The position numbers and the translations under genes were made by a program. A DNA stretch of 64,000 nt from Linum tenue (lineage: Eukaryota > Streptophyta > Magnoliopsida > Malpighiales > Linaceae): assembly GCA_946122785.1 (NCBI GenBank), contig CAMGYJ010000005.1:66662200-66726199 (forward strand), given 5' to 3'. This document shows, one piece after another, positions 40,949 to 51,980 of the stretch; position 1 is the first letter of the stretch, and each line of letters starts with the position of its first letter. Under the pieces are notes generated by a model. The model did not search any database. It was not told where the DNA came from and worked only from the letters and a program-made list of their open reading frames with translations.

Positions 40949-43900
40949 GCCTCCCCCAAATTGATGCTGCCCGCAAAGCATCAATTTGCTCGAGAGATAC
41001 CAATGTCGACTGGTGGGAAAGGATTTGGTAAAGATGTCGGCAATCTGGTCTTCCGTGCGAACATAGTGAAGAGCAACAGTACCATCGCCAACCAAGTCAC
41101 GAATGTAGTGAACATGGATCTCAATATGTTTAGTCCGATCGTGAAGAACAGGATTAACAGCAATGCGGATAGCACTGGTGTTATCCACATAAAGAGCCAT
41201 AGGTAGAGAACAACGAACCCCAAAATCGCGAAGTAACCGACGTAACCAGACAAGCTCAGAAGCAACATCAGACATCGCACGATATTCCGCCTCTGTAGAG
41301 GACTTCGAAACCTTATCCTGCTTCTTGCAGCGCCAGGATATAAAGGAAGAACCAAATTGGACAGCCCAACCAGTAGTAGAACGACGGGTGTCAACACAGC
41401 CAGCAAAGTCGGAATCAGAGTAGGCGCGCAAAGTGAGCGAACCAGAGGAGGGAAAGAACATACCAACGTCTCGGGTACCCTGAAGGTAGCGCAGTATACG
41501 ATGAACAGCAGCCAAATGAGAAGTACAGGGAGCTGACATGAATTGACTAACCACCTGGACAGGATAAGATATATCGAGACGAGTAGCAGCAAGATAAATG
41601 AGACTGCCGACGATGCTACGATAACCAGACACATCCTGAAGCGGCTCACCTGAATTACGACCCAACCGGAGATTGGCTTCCATAGGAGTAGAAACAGGTT
41701 TACAGTCATGGAACTGATGATCAGACAATAAATCAGCAATATACTTGCGCTGGCTTAAAAGAAGACCATGAGAATTCCGAGTAACCTCCAGGCCAAGAAA
41801 ATAAGAGAGTTCACCGAGATCTTTAAGATTGAAAGCAGCATGAAGCCCTTCTTTGAGACGGAGAATACCAGCTTGATCAGATCCAGTGATGACCATATCA
41901 TCAACATAGAGCAGAAGAGCAACTAGACCAGCGGAAGTTTGGCGCGTAAACAGGGAAGGATCATTCAAGCTCTGCTGAAAACCAAGGCCAGTTATGGTGG
42001 TCTGAAACTTCTCAAACCAGGCCCTGGGAGCCTGTTTGAGACCATATAGGGAACGATTGAGACGGCAGACCTGATCCGGAGTACCAAGAGAATAACCAGG
42101 AGGGCGCTCCATATATATAACCTCGTCTAAGTCGCCGTGAAGAAAGGCGTTCTTCACATCAAGCTGATAGAGAGGCCACTGCTGGAGAGAGGCAACAGCT
42201 AACAGAGTTCGGACAGTAGACATTTTAGCCACGGGAGCAAAGGTCTCACTGTAGTCTACACCAAGCTCCTGTGTAAATCCCTGAGCAACCAAGCGAGCTT
42301 TATGACGTTCAATTGTCCCGTCGGGATTCATCTTGATGGTGTACACCCAACGACAGCCAACAACAGACGTCGACGGAGGAGGACGAGGGACAAGGGTCCA
42401 GGTATTATTGGCATGCAAGGCATCAAGCTCACGCTTCATGGCATAGTCCCAAACAGGATCTCCCTGTGCTTGCTTATACCGAGTCGGAACAATAAAAGCA
42501 TCCACTCCATGAGCACAATAATCATTAAATCTGAGAGGAGGGATACCTTTTGTTGACCGATCTGAACGACGAGGCAGTGGGGGTGAGGAGGTCGAGGCTG
42601 GGGCAGCAGGAGATGATGATGGAGGCGAGTCAAAGTCCCCTGCTGAAGTGGAAATGGTTGCTGGGGACAAAGGGCCTGAAGTAGTCTCGGCCGAGGGCGC
42701 CGAGCTGGGAGAAGAAGCCGCCGAGGATGAGCTGGAGCTGGCGGATGTGCTGGAGTCGGTGATGGAGGGAGACAGACCAGGATCGGGGGGATTTGGTGGG
42801 GCAGCCGGGAAGAAATTATCACCATCAACATCGTCACCAAAAAATGGCAAGGGCAACGTGGCTGGGAGGAAACTAGGAGAGTTCGGTGGACTCGTATAAA
42901 ACATGATATGCTCAAAAAAGACAACCGTCGTAGCAATGCGCATACGTTGGGAAGACGGATCAAAACACAAATAACCCTTATGCACATCACTATAACCCAG
43001 AAACACACAACGTGCAGTTTTGGAAGAAAGTTTAGGACGCTCTCGTTTAGGAAGAAGAACAAAACAGAGTGAACCAAAGACACGAAGGCGAGAATAATCA
43101 GGATGTTTTGAGTAGAGGGCATAGTACGGACTAGTGTTGTGGAGAGTAGGAGTAATTTGATAATTGATGAGACGAACAGCCGTAGCAACAGCTTCGGGCC
43201 AGAAACGACTAGGAACGTTTGAAGCAAGGAGCAGAGCTCGGGTAAGATCGAGAACATGGCGATTTTTTCGTTCAACGAGGCCATTTTGTTGGGAAACTCC
43301 TGGACAGGATTTTTGGCTAAGAATTCCAAGAGACCGATAAACCTCATGTAAAGGGAAAGAACTAAATTCCCCGCCAGGATCAGAACGAACTATTTTGACA
43401 GGGCGATCAAACTGAGTTTGGATCATTTTCAAAAATTCAGTAGCAACAGAACGAAGCTCCGATTTAAGACGCAGAAAATAGACCCAAGTGAATCGTGTAG
43501 CATGATCAATAAACAAGGCAAAATAACGAAAACCATGTTTAGAAATAACATTAGATGGACCCCACAAATCAGTGTGAATAACATGGAATGGCTGATCGAT
43601 AACAGTGTGACTTGAGGGAAAAGATCGACTGACAGTTTTTGCTTCTACACAACTCGTGCAGGAATGTTTTGCAGAAGTACAAACGTTATTTTTTCCAAGT
43701 AAAGACTGTCGAAACATCAAAGCTAGACGACCAGAATGAGGATGCCCTAAACGGGAGTGCCAAAGATCCCAAACAGTATCTGATTGACTCGAAAAACATG
43801 TCGGAAACGAAAATGGACTACTGACAGACCTATCAGGATGACTACTGACGGATGACGATGATGACGTGCTGCGAAATTCCTCCAGGTGAAAAAGTCTCCC

Positions 43901-45364
43901 CCGTTTACTCCCCTTTCCGATCTGCCTCCCCGTCTTCAAGTCCTGGATAAAGCAACCAGACGGTGCAAACAAAACAGAACAGCCCTCTTCGGTTAGTTGT
44001 CCCACAGACACCAAATTAGGAACAAGTTTCGGGACGTGGAGTGTATGTGATAAATTTAGTTTAGTATCTTTCATTTCACCCACTCCACTAACTCGTAATT
44101 GACCCCCATTAGCAACACGCAATGACAAATCATGAACAGGTGCTAGCTCAGTTAAGCAATTAATATCCTGTGTCATATGATTAAAGCATGCCGAATCGAT
44201 GAGCCACGGAGATTTCTTACCCGTCGATCCATGGATCGTGGCGAAGGCAGCATTAATGGCAGTGGGAAGTGACTTCTGTAGGGCAGCATTCACCATATTT
44301 TCAATGTCCATGGCCGAGAATCCCCCACCATTACTGCTACTTGCTTCGGCCACATATGCAGGACGTGATCCTCCACCATTGTGGTTGCTGCTTGTGTCGG
44401 CACGATAGACAGGCCGTGCGAAGCGATCGGCTGGGCGCTCATATGAACGAGAAGAGGATCCAGCTGCAACAGGTGGTTGATTGCGGCCAAACGACGCAGC
44501 TCCCATGCTGCCTGTGGCGCGTGCTTCATGGCGTTGCCGGGTACGGCAATCGAGCACGATGTGACCTGTTCTTTTGCAGTATACACAGAAGTTCCACCCG
44601 CGGCAGTGCTTCTTCAAATGGCCACGCTCGTGACAATGATGGCATTCCAAATCCGATATGGGAGTACGGCGCTGGAATTGAAACTTGTCGGCAGCGTACG
44701 CGGAAGATTGAGAAATAGCAAAAACAGATTCCCCAGCACTAGGGCGCACATCTAGCTGGGCTTGGGTACGCATTCGAGTCTCTTCTCGAACCAGAACTCC
44801 TAACATGCCATCAAACTTCAGATTGGCTTGGTTGAGCAAGGTGGATCTAACGGCTTCAAACTCTGGCCGCAGCCGCATCAAAAAATGGAGTAACCTGGTC
44901 TGTTGTCTCTCGGCCAAAGCATCGGCAGAAACTTGTTGCGGACGAAGGGCGGCGGCGATGATGTCTTGTTCTGTCCAAAGCTCTTGGGCTGAATTAAAGT
45001 AATCGGTGATGGATTGATCGCCTTGTTCAAGGCGAGCTAGGGCCATCTCCAATTCAAATTGGCGGGCGACGTTTACTGTAGAGTACGTCGCTTGCAGGTG
45101 CTGCATCATCTGGTGTGAAGTGGTGAACTGACGGAGGCTCAGACAGGTTGAGGAGTCGACGGAGTCGAGTAGCCAGGAGCGAACACGGGCGTCCTTTTGA
45201 TTCCATAGATCTATCTCAGAGGCAGGCAGAGTCGGACGCGGTTGAGGAGAGGTGCCGTTGAGTATGCCAAGCATACCATGGCCTTCGACAAACACTCGGA
45301 ACTGAAATTCCCACAGAGCGAAATTTGTTGAAGTCAGACGAACGGAAGGGCGATCAGAATTCAT
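40943..45364 (-). CDS. Element E gag-pol polyprotein (about 1473 aa)
   Basis: Polyprotein of a copia element: capsid, protease, integrase, RT, RNase H. I chose the ATG at 45,364 (MNSDRPSVRL); the open frame extends ten codons upstream through the primer site into the LTR. Approximate landmarks: gag 1-230; two CCHC knuckles, CHHCHERGHLKKHC (~238) and CVYCKRTGHIVLDC (~258); protease LIDSACFNHMT (~386); integrase with H-x-C-x2-C zinc domain (~540) and catalytic D (HTDLWGP), D (RSDPGGEF) and E (GLVERKNR). RT follows from ~985 with LLYVDDMV (~1151), then RNase H with AYSDSDFAG and KSSTEAEYRA. SDPGGEF has Pro where Asn is usual, and the protease has Ala-Cys where Gly-Ala is usual, so activity is not certain. 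The stop codon TAG lies in the first six bases of the 3' LTR. Confidence 0.95.
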   Translation of the reverse strand: MNSDRPSVRLTSTNFALWEFQFRVFVEGHGMLGILNGTSPQPRPTLPASEIDLWNQKDARVRSWLLDSVDSSTCLSLRQFTTSHQMMQHLQATYSTVNVARQFELEMALARLEQGDQSITDYFNSAQELWTEQDIIAAALRPQQVSADALAERQQTRLLHFLMRLRPEFEAVRSTLLNQANLKFDGMLGVLVREETRMRTQAQLDVRPSAGESVFAISQSSAYAADKFQFQRRTPISDLECHHCHERGHLKKHCRGWNFCVYCKRTGHIVLDCRTRQRHEARATGSMGAASFGRNQPPVAAGSSSRSYERPADRFARPVYRADTSSNHNGGGSRPAYVAEASSSNGGGFSAMDIENMVNAALQKSLPTAINAAFATIHGSTGKKSPWLIDSACFNHMTQDINCLTELAPVHDLSLRVANGGQLRVSGVGEMKDTKLNLSHTLHVPKLVPNLVSVGQLTEEGCSVLFAPSGCFIQDLKTGRQIGKGSKRGRLFHLEEFRSTSSSSSVSSHPDRSVSSPFSFPTCFSSQSDTVWDLWHSRLGHPHSGRLALMFRQSLLGKNNVCTSAKHSCTSCVEAKTVSRSFPSSHTVIDQPFHVIHTDLWGPSNVISKHGFRYFALFIDHATRFTWVYFLRLKSELRSVATEFLKMIQTQFDRPVKIVRSDPGGEFSSFPLHEVYRSLGILSQKSCPGVSQQNGLVERKNRHVLDLTRALLLASNVPSRFWPEAVATAVRLINYQITPTLHNTSPYYALYSKHPDYSRLRVFGSLCFVLLPKRERPKLSSKTARCVFLGYSDVHKGYLCFDPSSQRMRIATTVVFFEHIMFYTSPPNSPSFLPATLPLPFFGDDVDGDNFFPAAPPNPPDPGLSPSITDSSTSASSSSSSAASSPSSAPSAETTSGPLSPATISTSAGDFDSPPSSSPAAPASTSSPPLPRRSDRSTKGIPPLRFNDYCAHGVDAFIVPTRYKQAQGDPVWDYAMKRELDALHANNTWTLVPRPPPSTSVVGCRWVYTIKMNPDGTIERHKARLVAQGFTQELGVDYSETFAPVAKMSTVRTLLAVASLQQWPLYQLDVKNAFLHGDLDEVIYMERPPGYSLGTPDQVCRLNRSLYGLKQAPRAWFEKFQTTITGLGFQQSLNDPSLFTRQTSAGLVALLLYVDDMVITGSDQAGILRLKEGLHAAFNLKDLGELSYFLGLEVTRNSHGLLLSQRKYIADLLSDHQFHDCKPVSTPMEANLRLGRNSGEPLQDVSGYRSIVGSLIYLAATRLDISYPVQVVSQFMSAPCTSHLAAVHRILRYLQGTRDVGMFFPSSGSLTLRAYSDSDFAGCVDTRRSTTGWAVQFGSSFISWRCKKQDKVSKSSTEAEYRAMSDVASELVWLRRLLRDFGVRCSLPMALYVDNTSAIRIAVNPVLHDRTKHIEIHVHYIRDLVGDGTVALHYVRTEDQIADIFTKSFPTSRHWYLSSKLMLCGQHQFGGGC
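40949..40960 (-). other. Polypurine tract (element E)
   Basis: On the minus strand TTTGGGGGAGGC directly precedes the 3' LTR. The same bases encode the last codons F-G-G-G. Confidence 0.8.
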
Positions 45365-45372
45365 TGGCGGAA

Positions 45373-45384
45373 GCTCTGATACCA
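45373..45384 (-). other. Primer-binding site, initiator tRNA-Met (element E)
   Basis: TGGTATCAGAGC on the minus strand, immediately after the 5' LTR end. Confidence 0.92.
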
Positions 45385-45708
45385 TGTTGATCAATCAGAA
45401 ATGACAATAAATAAACTGAACACGGGATTTACGTGGTATCCCTGGAGTGATCCAGGACTAATCCACGGAAGAGCTTGAACACTCTTCTAGCTACTGGTAT
45501 TATTAACTGTGTTTCTGTGTCCCTTTACAGCCATCCTCGGCAAACATATATAGAAGAAAGAAGAAGATGTAATCGAACCCTAGGAGCGCCTACAACTCAC
45601 GACCTAGCGCCCCATGCATGGGTTTCATGGATTTTACGTATTGGGCTCGCTAATCAACTACTGGGCCTCGAACTATTTACACAAGCCAATATACATAATC
45701 CGCTAACA
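45385..45708 (-). repeat. Element E 5' LTR
   Basis: 324 bp, TG...CA, one mismatch to the 3' LTR. The outer flank AGTTT matches the other side. Confidence 0.95.
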
Positions 45709-45922
45709 AGTTTGATAGAGCTGATAATTTGACCAATTTTCTTATTTTACGTAATTATTTATAATGAGACAATAAAATTATCTATTTAAAAATAATTGTA
45801 CGTGATCGTTTCAAAATGGATCAAGTAGAAATTCTTCATGACAAAAGGATCCGTCTGATTTTCACATAGCCAAAAGGGTTTTTTTTACAAAAGATAATCA
45901 ATAGATTGAAACAAATAGATCA

Positions 45923-48900
45923 TTACATCCTGGAATACAGCCAGGCCTGGAAATCAAAAGATCGACATGCAGACGGGAACAATGACAGGGCCTGTCTAGC
46001 TACCAAATGAGCGACCCTATTGTTTCTTCGACCTACAAATCGCACAGAGAACCCTAAGTTTGACGCAAATGAATTGACTATCTCCTCCAGAATTGCCCCG
46101 ATATGATTGTCGCGAACATCCTTCCGGAGAACCTTCTCAATAATCACCTGAGCATCACCTTCAAACCTCATGATAGTTAATCCATTCGCCAAACACCAGC
46201 CAATCGCCTCTTGGAGAACCAGAGCTTCCACCATCATTGGATCAGTAAGGAACGGGAGGTGAATCCCTTTAGCAAGGATGACTTCCCTAGCCGAGTTAAG
46301 GATAACCATCCCCACCGCCGCATGAGACCCCATACGCACAGCCCCATCCCACATACAAATTGCCGTTTCAGGCCCATCAGCCAATATTGTAGGGGGCATG
46401 GGGAGAGCAAGAGGACCAGACTGATCACGGGGTAAACAAAGCCATTCCTGCACTTGTTGATGGAACTGGCGCATCAGGGCAGGGATCCCGAACTGTTTCC
46501 CTTCAAAGACCACCCAATTCCGGGAATGCCAAATCCGCCACAGAATAGCCACTATAGACATCACCATAGCAGGGTCATGTACTGCCGCCAGCAACTTCCT
46601 CAGGAAGAGCGGGAACGTATGACGAGGCAACGCTTCACCCAGGTGGCCTAGCCCAGAGTGGTCCCACAATGCACGAGCCACCGGACACTCTAAGAACAAA
46701 TGTTCTAGAGATTCCGAATCCGCCCAGCAAACCGGACAACGAGGCAAAACATCCACCTTCTTTTCACGCAACGCTTCCGTAGTAGGAAGAATTCGATGAA
46801 AGATCTGCCAAACAAACACCCTAAGCTTAGGGGGGATATCTGCCTCCCACAGCCTGACCCAACTAGGTTTATCCATCCAACTAGCCAAGGCCCTCCAATG
46901 ACCATTTTGCCTATCCAAATTTACCGCAACGTAGTATGCAGACTTAACAGAGAAGACACCATCCGAAGTTGGATGCCAAATCAATTTATCTGCAATATTC
47001 TGGCGCGGCAGAGGGATGGCCTTGATGGCTTTACAGGTAGCTGGATCAAACCATTGATTGAGTTTTTGATCATTCCAACGCCCCTCCCCTAGGTGGATTA
47101 CCTCCTCCACCTTCAAACTCTCCCCATCCGGAACCACACACGGGTTATAGACTGGAGGACGAGGATGAAGCTGGGGAACCCAACTAGACGTTAACAGGGG
47201 AGCCTCCTGACCATTCCCAACTTGCCACCGCAGCCCGGATTCCAACAGTTGACGGCCAAAGAGGATGCTTTACCACCCCCAAGATGGATGAGACCTGGCC
47301 TGAGCAGTAAGAAACGACCCATTGAGGAAATATTTACCTTTATACACCCGGGCAATAAGGGACTGGGGTTCCTCAAGAATACGCCAACCGATTTTAGCTA
47401 GCAAAGCTTGGTTGAACCACTCAAACCGGCGAAACCCCATTCCCCCCTCATGCTTACTTTTACATAGGTTCCTCCAAGAAATCCACCTGATCTTAGATTT
47501 CCCTTCTTCATCTCCCCACCAAAATCGGGCCACATGCTTGTCAAGAAGGCGGCATAAAGCCCGCGGAAGCTTAAAGCAGGACATAACATGCAACGAAAGA
47601 GCCATTGCCACTGATTTAATCAGTGTTTCCCTAGCCGCCCACGACAAAGTTCTCCTCTTCCACCCCTGCAATCTAGCCAAAAGCTTCTCCTCCAGGTAGC
47701 GGAAAGTAGCCATTTTAGACCGGGTTATCAGAGAGGGGAGGCCCAAATACTTGTCGTGAACTCCCACCGCCCCTACTCCTAGAATTGCCGCCAAGAATTC
47801 CTGATCCGCCATCACAATATTTTTACTGAAACACACAGCCGATTTTTCAAGATTAACTCGCTGGCCACTCAGTTCCTCGTATTCATTAAGAACTGCAATC
47901 AGATTCTCACATTCTTGGAGGGAGCCTCGAAGAAACAGGTAAGAATCGTCAGCAAAGAACAAATGAGAAATACGAGGGGCCCGAGGAGCCACTTTGACAC
48001 CTTGTAATTTCCCCTCCGAGATAGCTCGACGAAGGAGAGCCGCAAATCCTTCTGTACAGATGACAAACAGAAGGGGGGATAACGGATCACCCTGTCTAAG
48101 CCCTCGGGAAGGGGAGAAGAAACCAGCTGGGGTCCCATTCATAAGGACCGAAAATGATGTGGATTGAAGGCATTCCTGAATCCATCCACGCCAGACCGAG
48201 TTAAACCCCATTTTTTCCAAAACCCCTAAGAGAAAGGGCCATTCGACTCTATCATAGGCCTTTTCCATATCAACCTTCGGAGCCATATATCCCTTCTTCC
48301 CACGGGTTTTGATTTTCAGGTAATGCATCAACTCATGCCCTAAGAGAATGTTATCCACAATTTGCCTTTCTCGAATAAAAGCATTCTGGCCATCAGACAC
48401 AATTTGGGGTAATATATCAGCGAGCCTTCCTGCCATGATTTTAGTAATTACCTTATACACAAATTGGCAGAGACTGATAGGACGCAACTGACGCATAGAA
48501 TCGACTTGATCCACCTTCGGAATCAACGTCAACCAAGTATGATTGAAGCTTCGGAGCATCCTACTCGTTTCAAAAAACGAGCTCACCGCTTGAATTACTG
48601 AATCCCCAACTATACCCCAAAAATCTTTGAAAAACTTCCCCGTAAACCCGTCTGAACCTGGCGCCTGCTTCGATCCCATAGAGAAAACAGTTGCCCGTAT
48701 CTCTTTAGGGAGGACTTCAGCCGTCAGGTTCGCATTCATTTCTGGGGTAACACGGGGGTCTATGGGGAGAGCGGCCACTCTTTCGTGCATATTCCCAATC
48801 TGATTTTCTGATGTGAATAGGGAACGATAAAAATTTGTAGCAATATCGGCCTTGCCGCGCTCCTCCGTGATCCATTCCCCATCCTCATTAAGAAGCCTAT

Positions 48901-50017
48901 TAACAAAATTACGCTTACAGCGAGCTCTCGTGACCGTATGGAAATAGGCCGAGTTTTTATCCCCTTTCTTCAACCAAGTAACACGGGACTTTTGTTGCCA
49001 ATAAATCTCCTCAGCCTCCCATTGCCTATTCAATTCAGTTTCCAAACGGGTCACCTCAAGCCAATCAATAGGGTGCAAGTATTTTAGCCGATCAATCTCC
49101 CCTTGCAAAGTATGGATATTTCGCAGAGAGTTAGTGGTACCAGCTCTACTCCAATCATACAGCAAATGGCGGAGTTTTTTAAGCTTTTCCCATAATTGGA
49201 ACATCGGGGTACCCGGAACGTTTTTGTGCCAAACATACTCCACCATGGCCTTGACTTCGGGGTTATCTGCCCAACGAGCATCGCACCGGAAAAGAGGGCG
49301 ACAACTCCGCACATAGGGCTTGTCCGAGAGGAGCAGAGCTCTATGATCAGAGCCCTGATCCGTAAAGTGCTTATCTAGAGTTTCCGGATAGCGATCTATC
49401 CAGCTCTGAGAACAAAGAGCCCTATCAAGCCTTGCACGGATACAGGCCAAACCCATACGCTTATTAGTCCAGGTGAAAGGGTCTCCTTGGAACCCAGGAT
49501 CGTGCAACCCTAACATTTGGATAAAGTTCCTGAAGTCCAACGATTGGGAGGCATTCCAAGGATTCCCTCCATCTTTTTCATTTTCGCACAAAGTTGCATT
49601 AAAATCGCCTATAACCACGAAGGGTTCCCCCAGACCCTCGCAAAGTTCGCGCAGCTGGATCAATTGAATAGCACGTCTCGCCATGTTGCAACTCATATAA
49701 ACACAAACCACCACGTACGACAAACCATTCTCATTAATTCGAGTACAAATGCAAAAACTAGAATAAAAAAACACTGAAGCCACAACTTCAGGGGACCAAG
49801 CTACTACAAGACCACCAGAACCATCCATAGCATCAACAAAGAAACACTGACTCAAATCAAAACCTAAACCCCGCATACGACGGGAAACCACTCTCCGGCA
49901 CGATCTTGTTTCTGAGAAGAAGACAAGGTCCGGTTTATTCGAACGGACTAACCCTAAAGCAGTTTGAAATGTGAGGGATGACCCAATTCCTCTCACATTC
50001 CATCCCAAGATCCTCAT
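45923..50017 (-). pseudogene. LINE F ORF2: endonuclease-RT-RNase H, one internal stop
   Basis: 1365 codons from ATG at 50,017. Residues 1-230 are an APE-like endonuclease (WNVRGIG, FFSETR, VIGDFNATL ~136, SDHRALLL ~222) that nicks target DNA. RT spans about 430-800 with KQAPGSDGFTGKFFK, PKVDMEKAYDRVEW, GLRQGDPLSPLLF and the catalytic FFADD (~686). The zf-RVT domain follows (LWEADIPPKLRVFVWQ, CPVCWADSESLEHLFLECPV ~1094), then a plant-type RNase H (WDGAVRMG ~1224, EALVLQEA, RFEGDAQVI, RRNNRVAHLVA). A TAA at 47,267-47,269 (codon 917), just after HPSWGW, splits it; both sides remain in the same frame. The ATG overlaps the ORF1 stop as ATGA. Confidence 0.92.
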
Positions 50018-51980
50018 TTATCCGGCTGGGGCCATTTATGGTTGGCTTCCTCCACCATCACATCTCCTTGCTCTTCTTCCACAAACTGTTTTTTGGGATT
50101 GGGTGTCTCCCCAATCTCCCCCTCAACCTCCTCTAACACACGCTTACGGGTCCCTCCATCTAGGTTGGATCCGTACTCATTCAGCTTCATAATCATTTCC
50201 CCCTCACCCGCATCTAGGGGATCCTTCTCCTCACTAATCACCAAATTGGCCTCAAAAGCCTCCACCACCTTTCGAACCTGTCCCAATTGGACTTGCGGTT
50301 CCTGTGTCACAAGTGGGGAGCGCCTCTTGATCAAAAAACTCATCTCATCATCAGCATTTGGGGAAGCCTCTGAATCCTCATGGTCCCCCTCCCTGCCGTC
50401 CACCGCCACTTTCCCAATACCCTTCCCAGGTCGGATTTCTGCAAGGGGCACAGCATCCTCGACAACAACCAGCTTGGCGGACTTGGTCAAGGCCTTTGAG
50501 CCCCCTTGCTTCTTGGGGAGCACCGCCTTCTTCTTCGAGGCAACGCTTGTCTCTTTAGGTTTGGAAGCCTTCCGGCTCTTCCCCGTCGACGGAGCAGCAG
50601 CACGGGCTCTGGAAGAGGAAGCCGCCTCCGTATTCCCACTCGCCTTAACTAGGCGTCTCCCTTTCTTTAAACCCAGCGTCTCCGTCGGAGCTGGCTTAAG
50701 CGGAGCAACATTCACGAAAACCTCATCGTCGGAGTCCTCCAGCAGCAGACGACGCCGATGAGGCTCCATACGGGGGATCGTCATCTCACTCAGCTCCCCA
50801 GCAGATTGGTCCACCTCATCCAGCCCCATTCGCAATTTGTCTTCTCCCACAGTCTCCTTCTGCTCGTCGAGCTGCTGAGACAGAGCTGCCACCATCCCGT
50901 CAACCGGACGCATTCTACCCCCCAGCCGCGCGAGCCCCTGCCTCCGAGGAGGGTCAGCTTGGTGCGGGTCCGGACTCGGAGCGGCAGGAGAGCTGTGTCC
51001 AAAACGAATTTGCGGCGACCGGCGTATCTTGAAGCCACAAGGGCTCAGCCTACGAGTCCCTCCCTGCATAGGCACCTTCCCGCGAGTAGCCTGGTGAGCG
51101 GAACGGTTCAAGCCAACCGAAGTATGAGCCCGAATTCCCCCTGCTCCTTGAAAAATTGCGGTTCTCCCGTTTTGCCTTGCTCCTGGTCCTGGAGAGTTTT
51201 ATTCACCCAGACCGACTTGGATCCTCTAGGGAATCCGATCTTTTGGTCCTCATTATCATAGAGACGGGTGCCAAGCATTCTTGTAGACATCTGGGGCCCA
51301 AAATTCTCCTTTATGGATGGAGGATCAAAAGAGCAGGCCCTGATCGAGTGTCCCACTCTGCCGCACTTGTAGCAGAAACTCGGCAGATATTCATACTTCA
51401 AGTGCACCCAGAAGTATCATGTGTCATCATTCGCCGCCATGATCTGGGATCGAAGTGGTTTTGTGAAGTCAATTAGAGCCTTCACTTTTACGAACCAGGC
51501 ACCTGTTTCCTGGCAGGCAAACACGCCGGCCTCCAGGACTTTGCCAATCGTAGCCGTTACCATCATCCTGCCAAACTGCTGCGTACAGCAATCTTCTTTG
51601 ATGTCCCACAATTGGATCCGGAACGGAACCACAGCAAGATCATCATAGATATCTTTTGTGATGACCAGAGTCCATGGGCGGAGATGGAGAATCTTATCAT
51701 TAATCACCCATGGCGTACGTTTCAGCACCCACACCTTAGCTTCCTCGCTTGGTAGCATGAATTCAACCAGCCCATTCTTAGCTAAGACCACCCGGAAGCG
51801 TCCTTGGATCAGCCAAGGATCGAGAAACGCATCACGAAGCTCTGTTGTCGAGATTCGACCCTCCGTGAACACCCTTCCCAGCAGAGAGTGCGCCGCCCGA
51901 TATTTGGAGGACTGAACCTCTTCCATTGAGAACTGGACGATTTGATCGGAAGGAACGTGTGCCATTTTCGGGCCCTGCAT
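50014..51980 (-). pseudogene. LINE F ORF1: nucleic-acid-binding protein, broken
   Basis: I place the start at the ATGs at 51,980/51,965. A DUF4283-type region (RFRVVLAKNGLVEFMLPS, VWVLKRTPWVINDKILHLRP) lies before an in-frame TGA at 51,417-51,419. Translation resumes in the same frame with LKYEYLPSFCYKCGRVGHSI, whose CCHC knuckle is CYKCGRVGHSIRAC. A frameshift near 51,108 leads to a long charged C-terminal part (51,111-50,014) rich in Lys, Glu, Ser and Pro, ending WPQPDK. ORF1 proteins of this type coat LINE RNA. The open frame continues upstream to 53,156 without a recognisable domain, so 51,981-53,102 is treated as 5' leader. Confidence 0.82.

Larger units (their letters stand above)
40620..45713 (-). 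mobile_element. Element E: complete young Ty1/copia retrotransposon
   Basis: The body is 40,625-45,708 (5084 bp), flanked by a perfect TSD AGTTT (40,620-40,624 and 45,709-45,713). LTRs of 324 bp differ at one position. The initiator-Met primer site touches the 5' LTR and the polypurine tract touches the 3' LTR. A single uninterrupted gag-pol frame fills the interior. All parts needed for autonomous movement are visible. Confidence 0.95.

Noticed and set aside
37574..45364. Endogenous pararetrovirus
   Set aside because: RT domains here sit between LTRs with integrase and copia or gypsy domain order; no movement or coat-protein features of caulimovirids were seen.
50042..50761. 239-codon plus-strand open frame
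   Set aside because: Antisense to the charged, low-complexity C-terminal part of LINE F ORF1, which has the coherent context.
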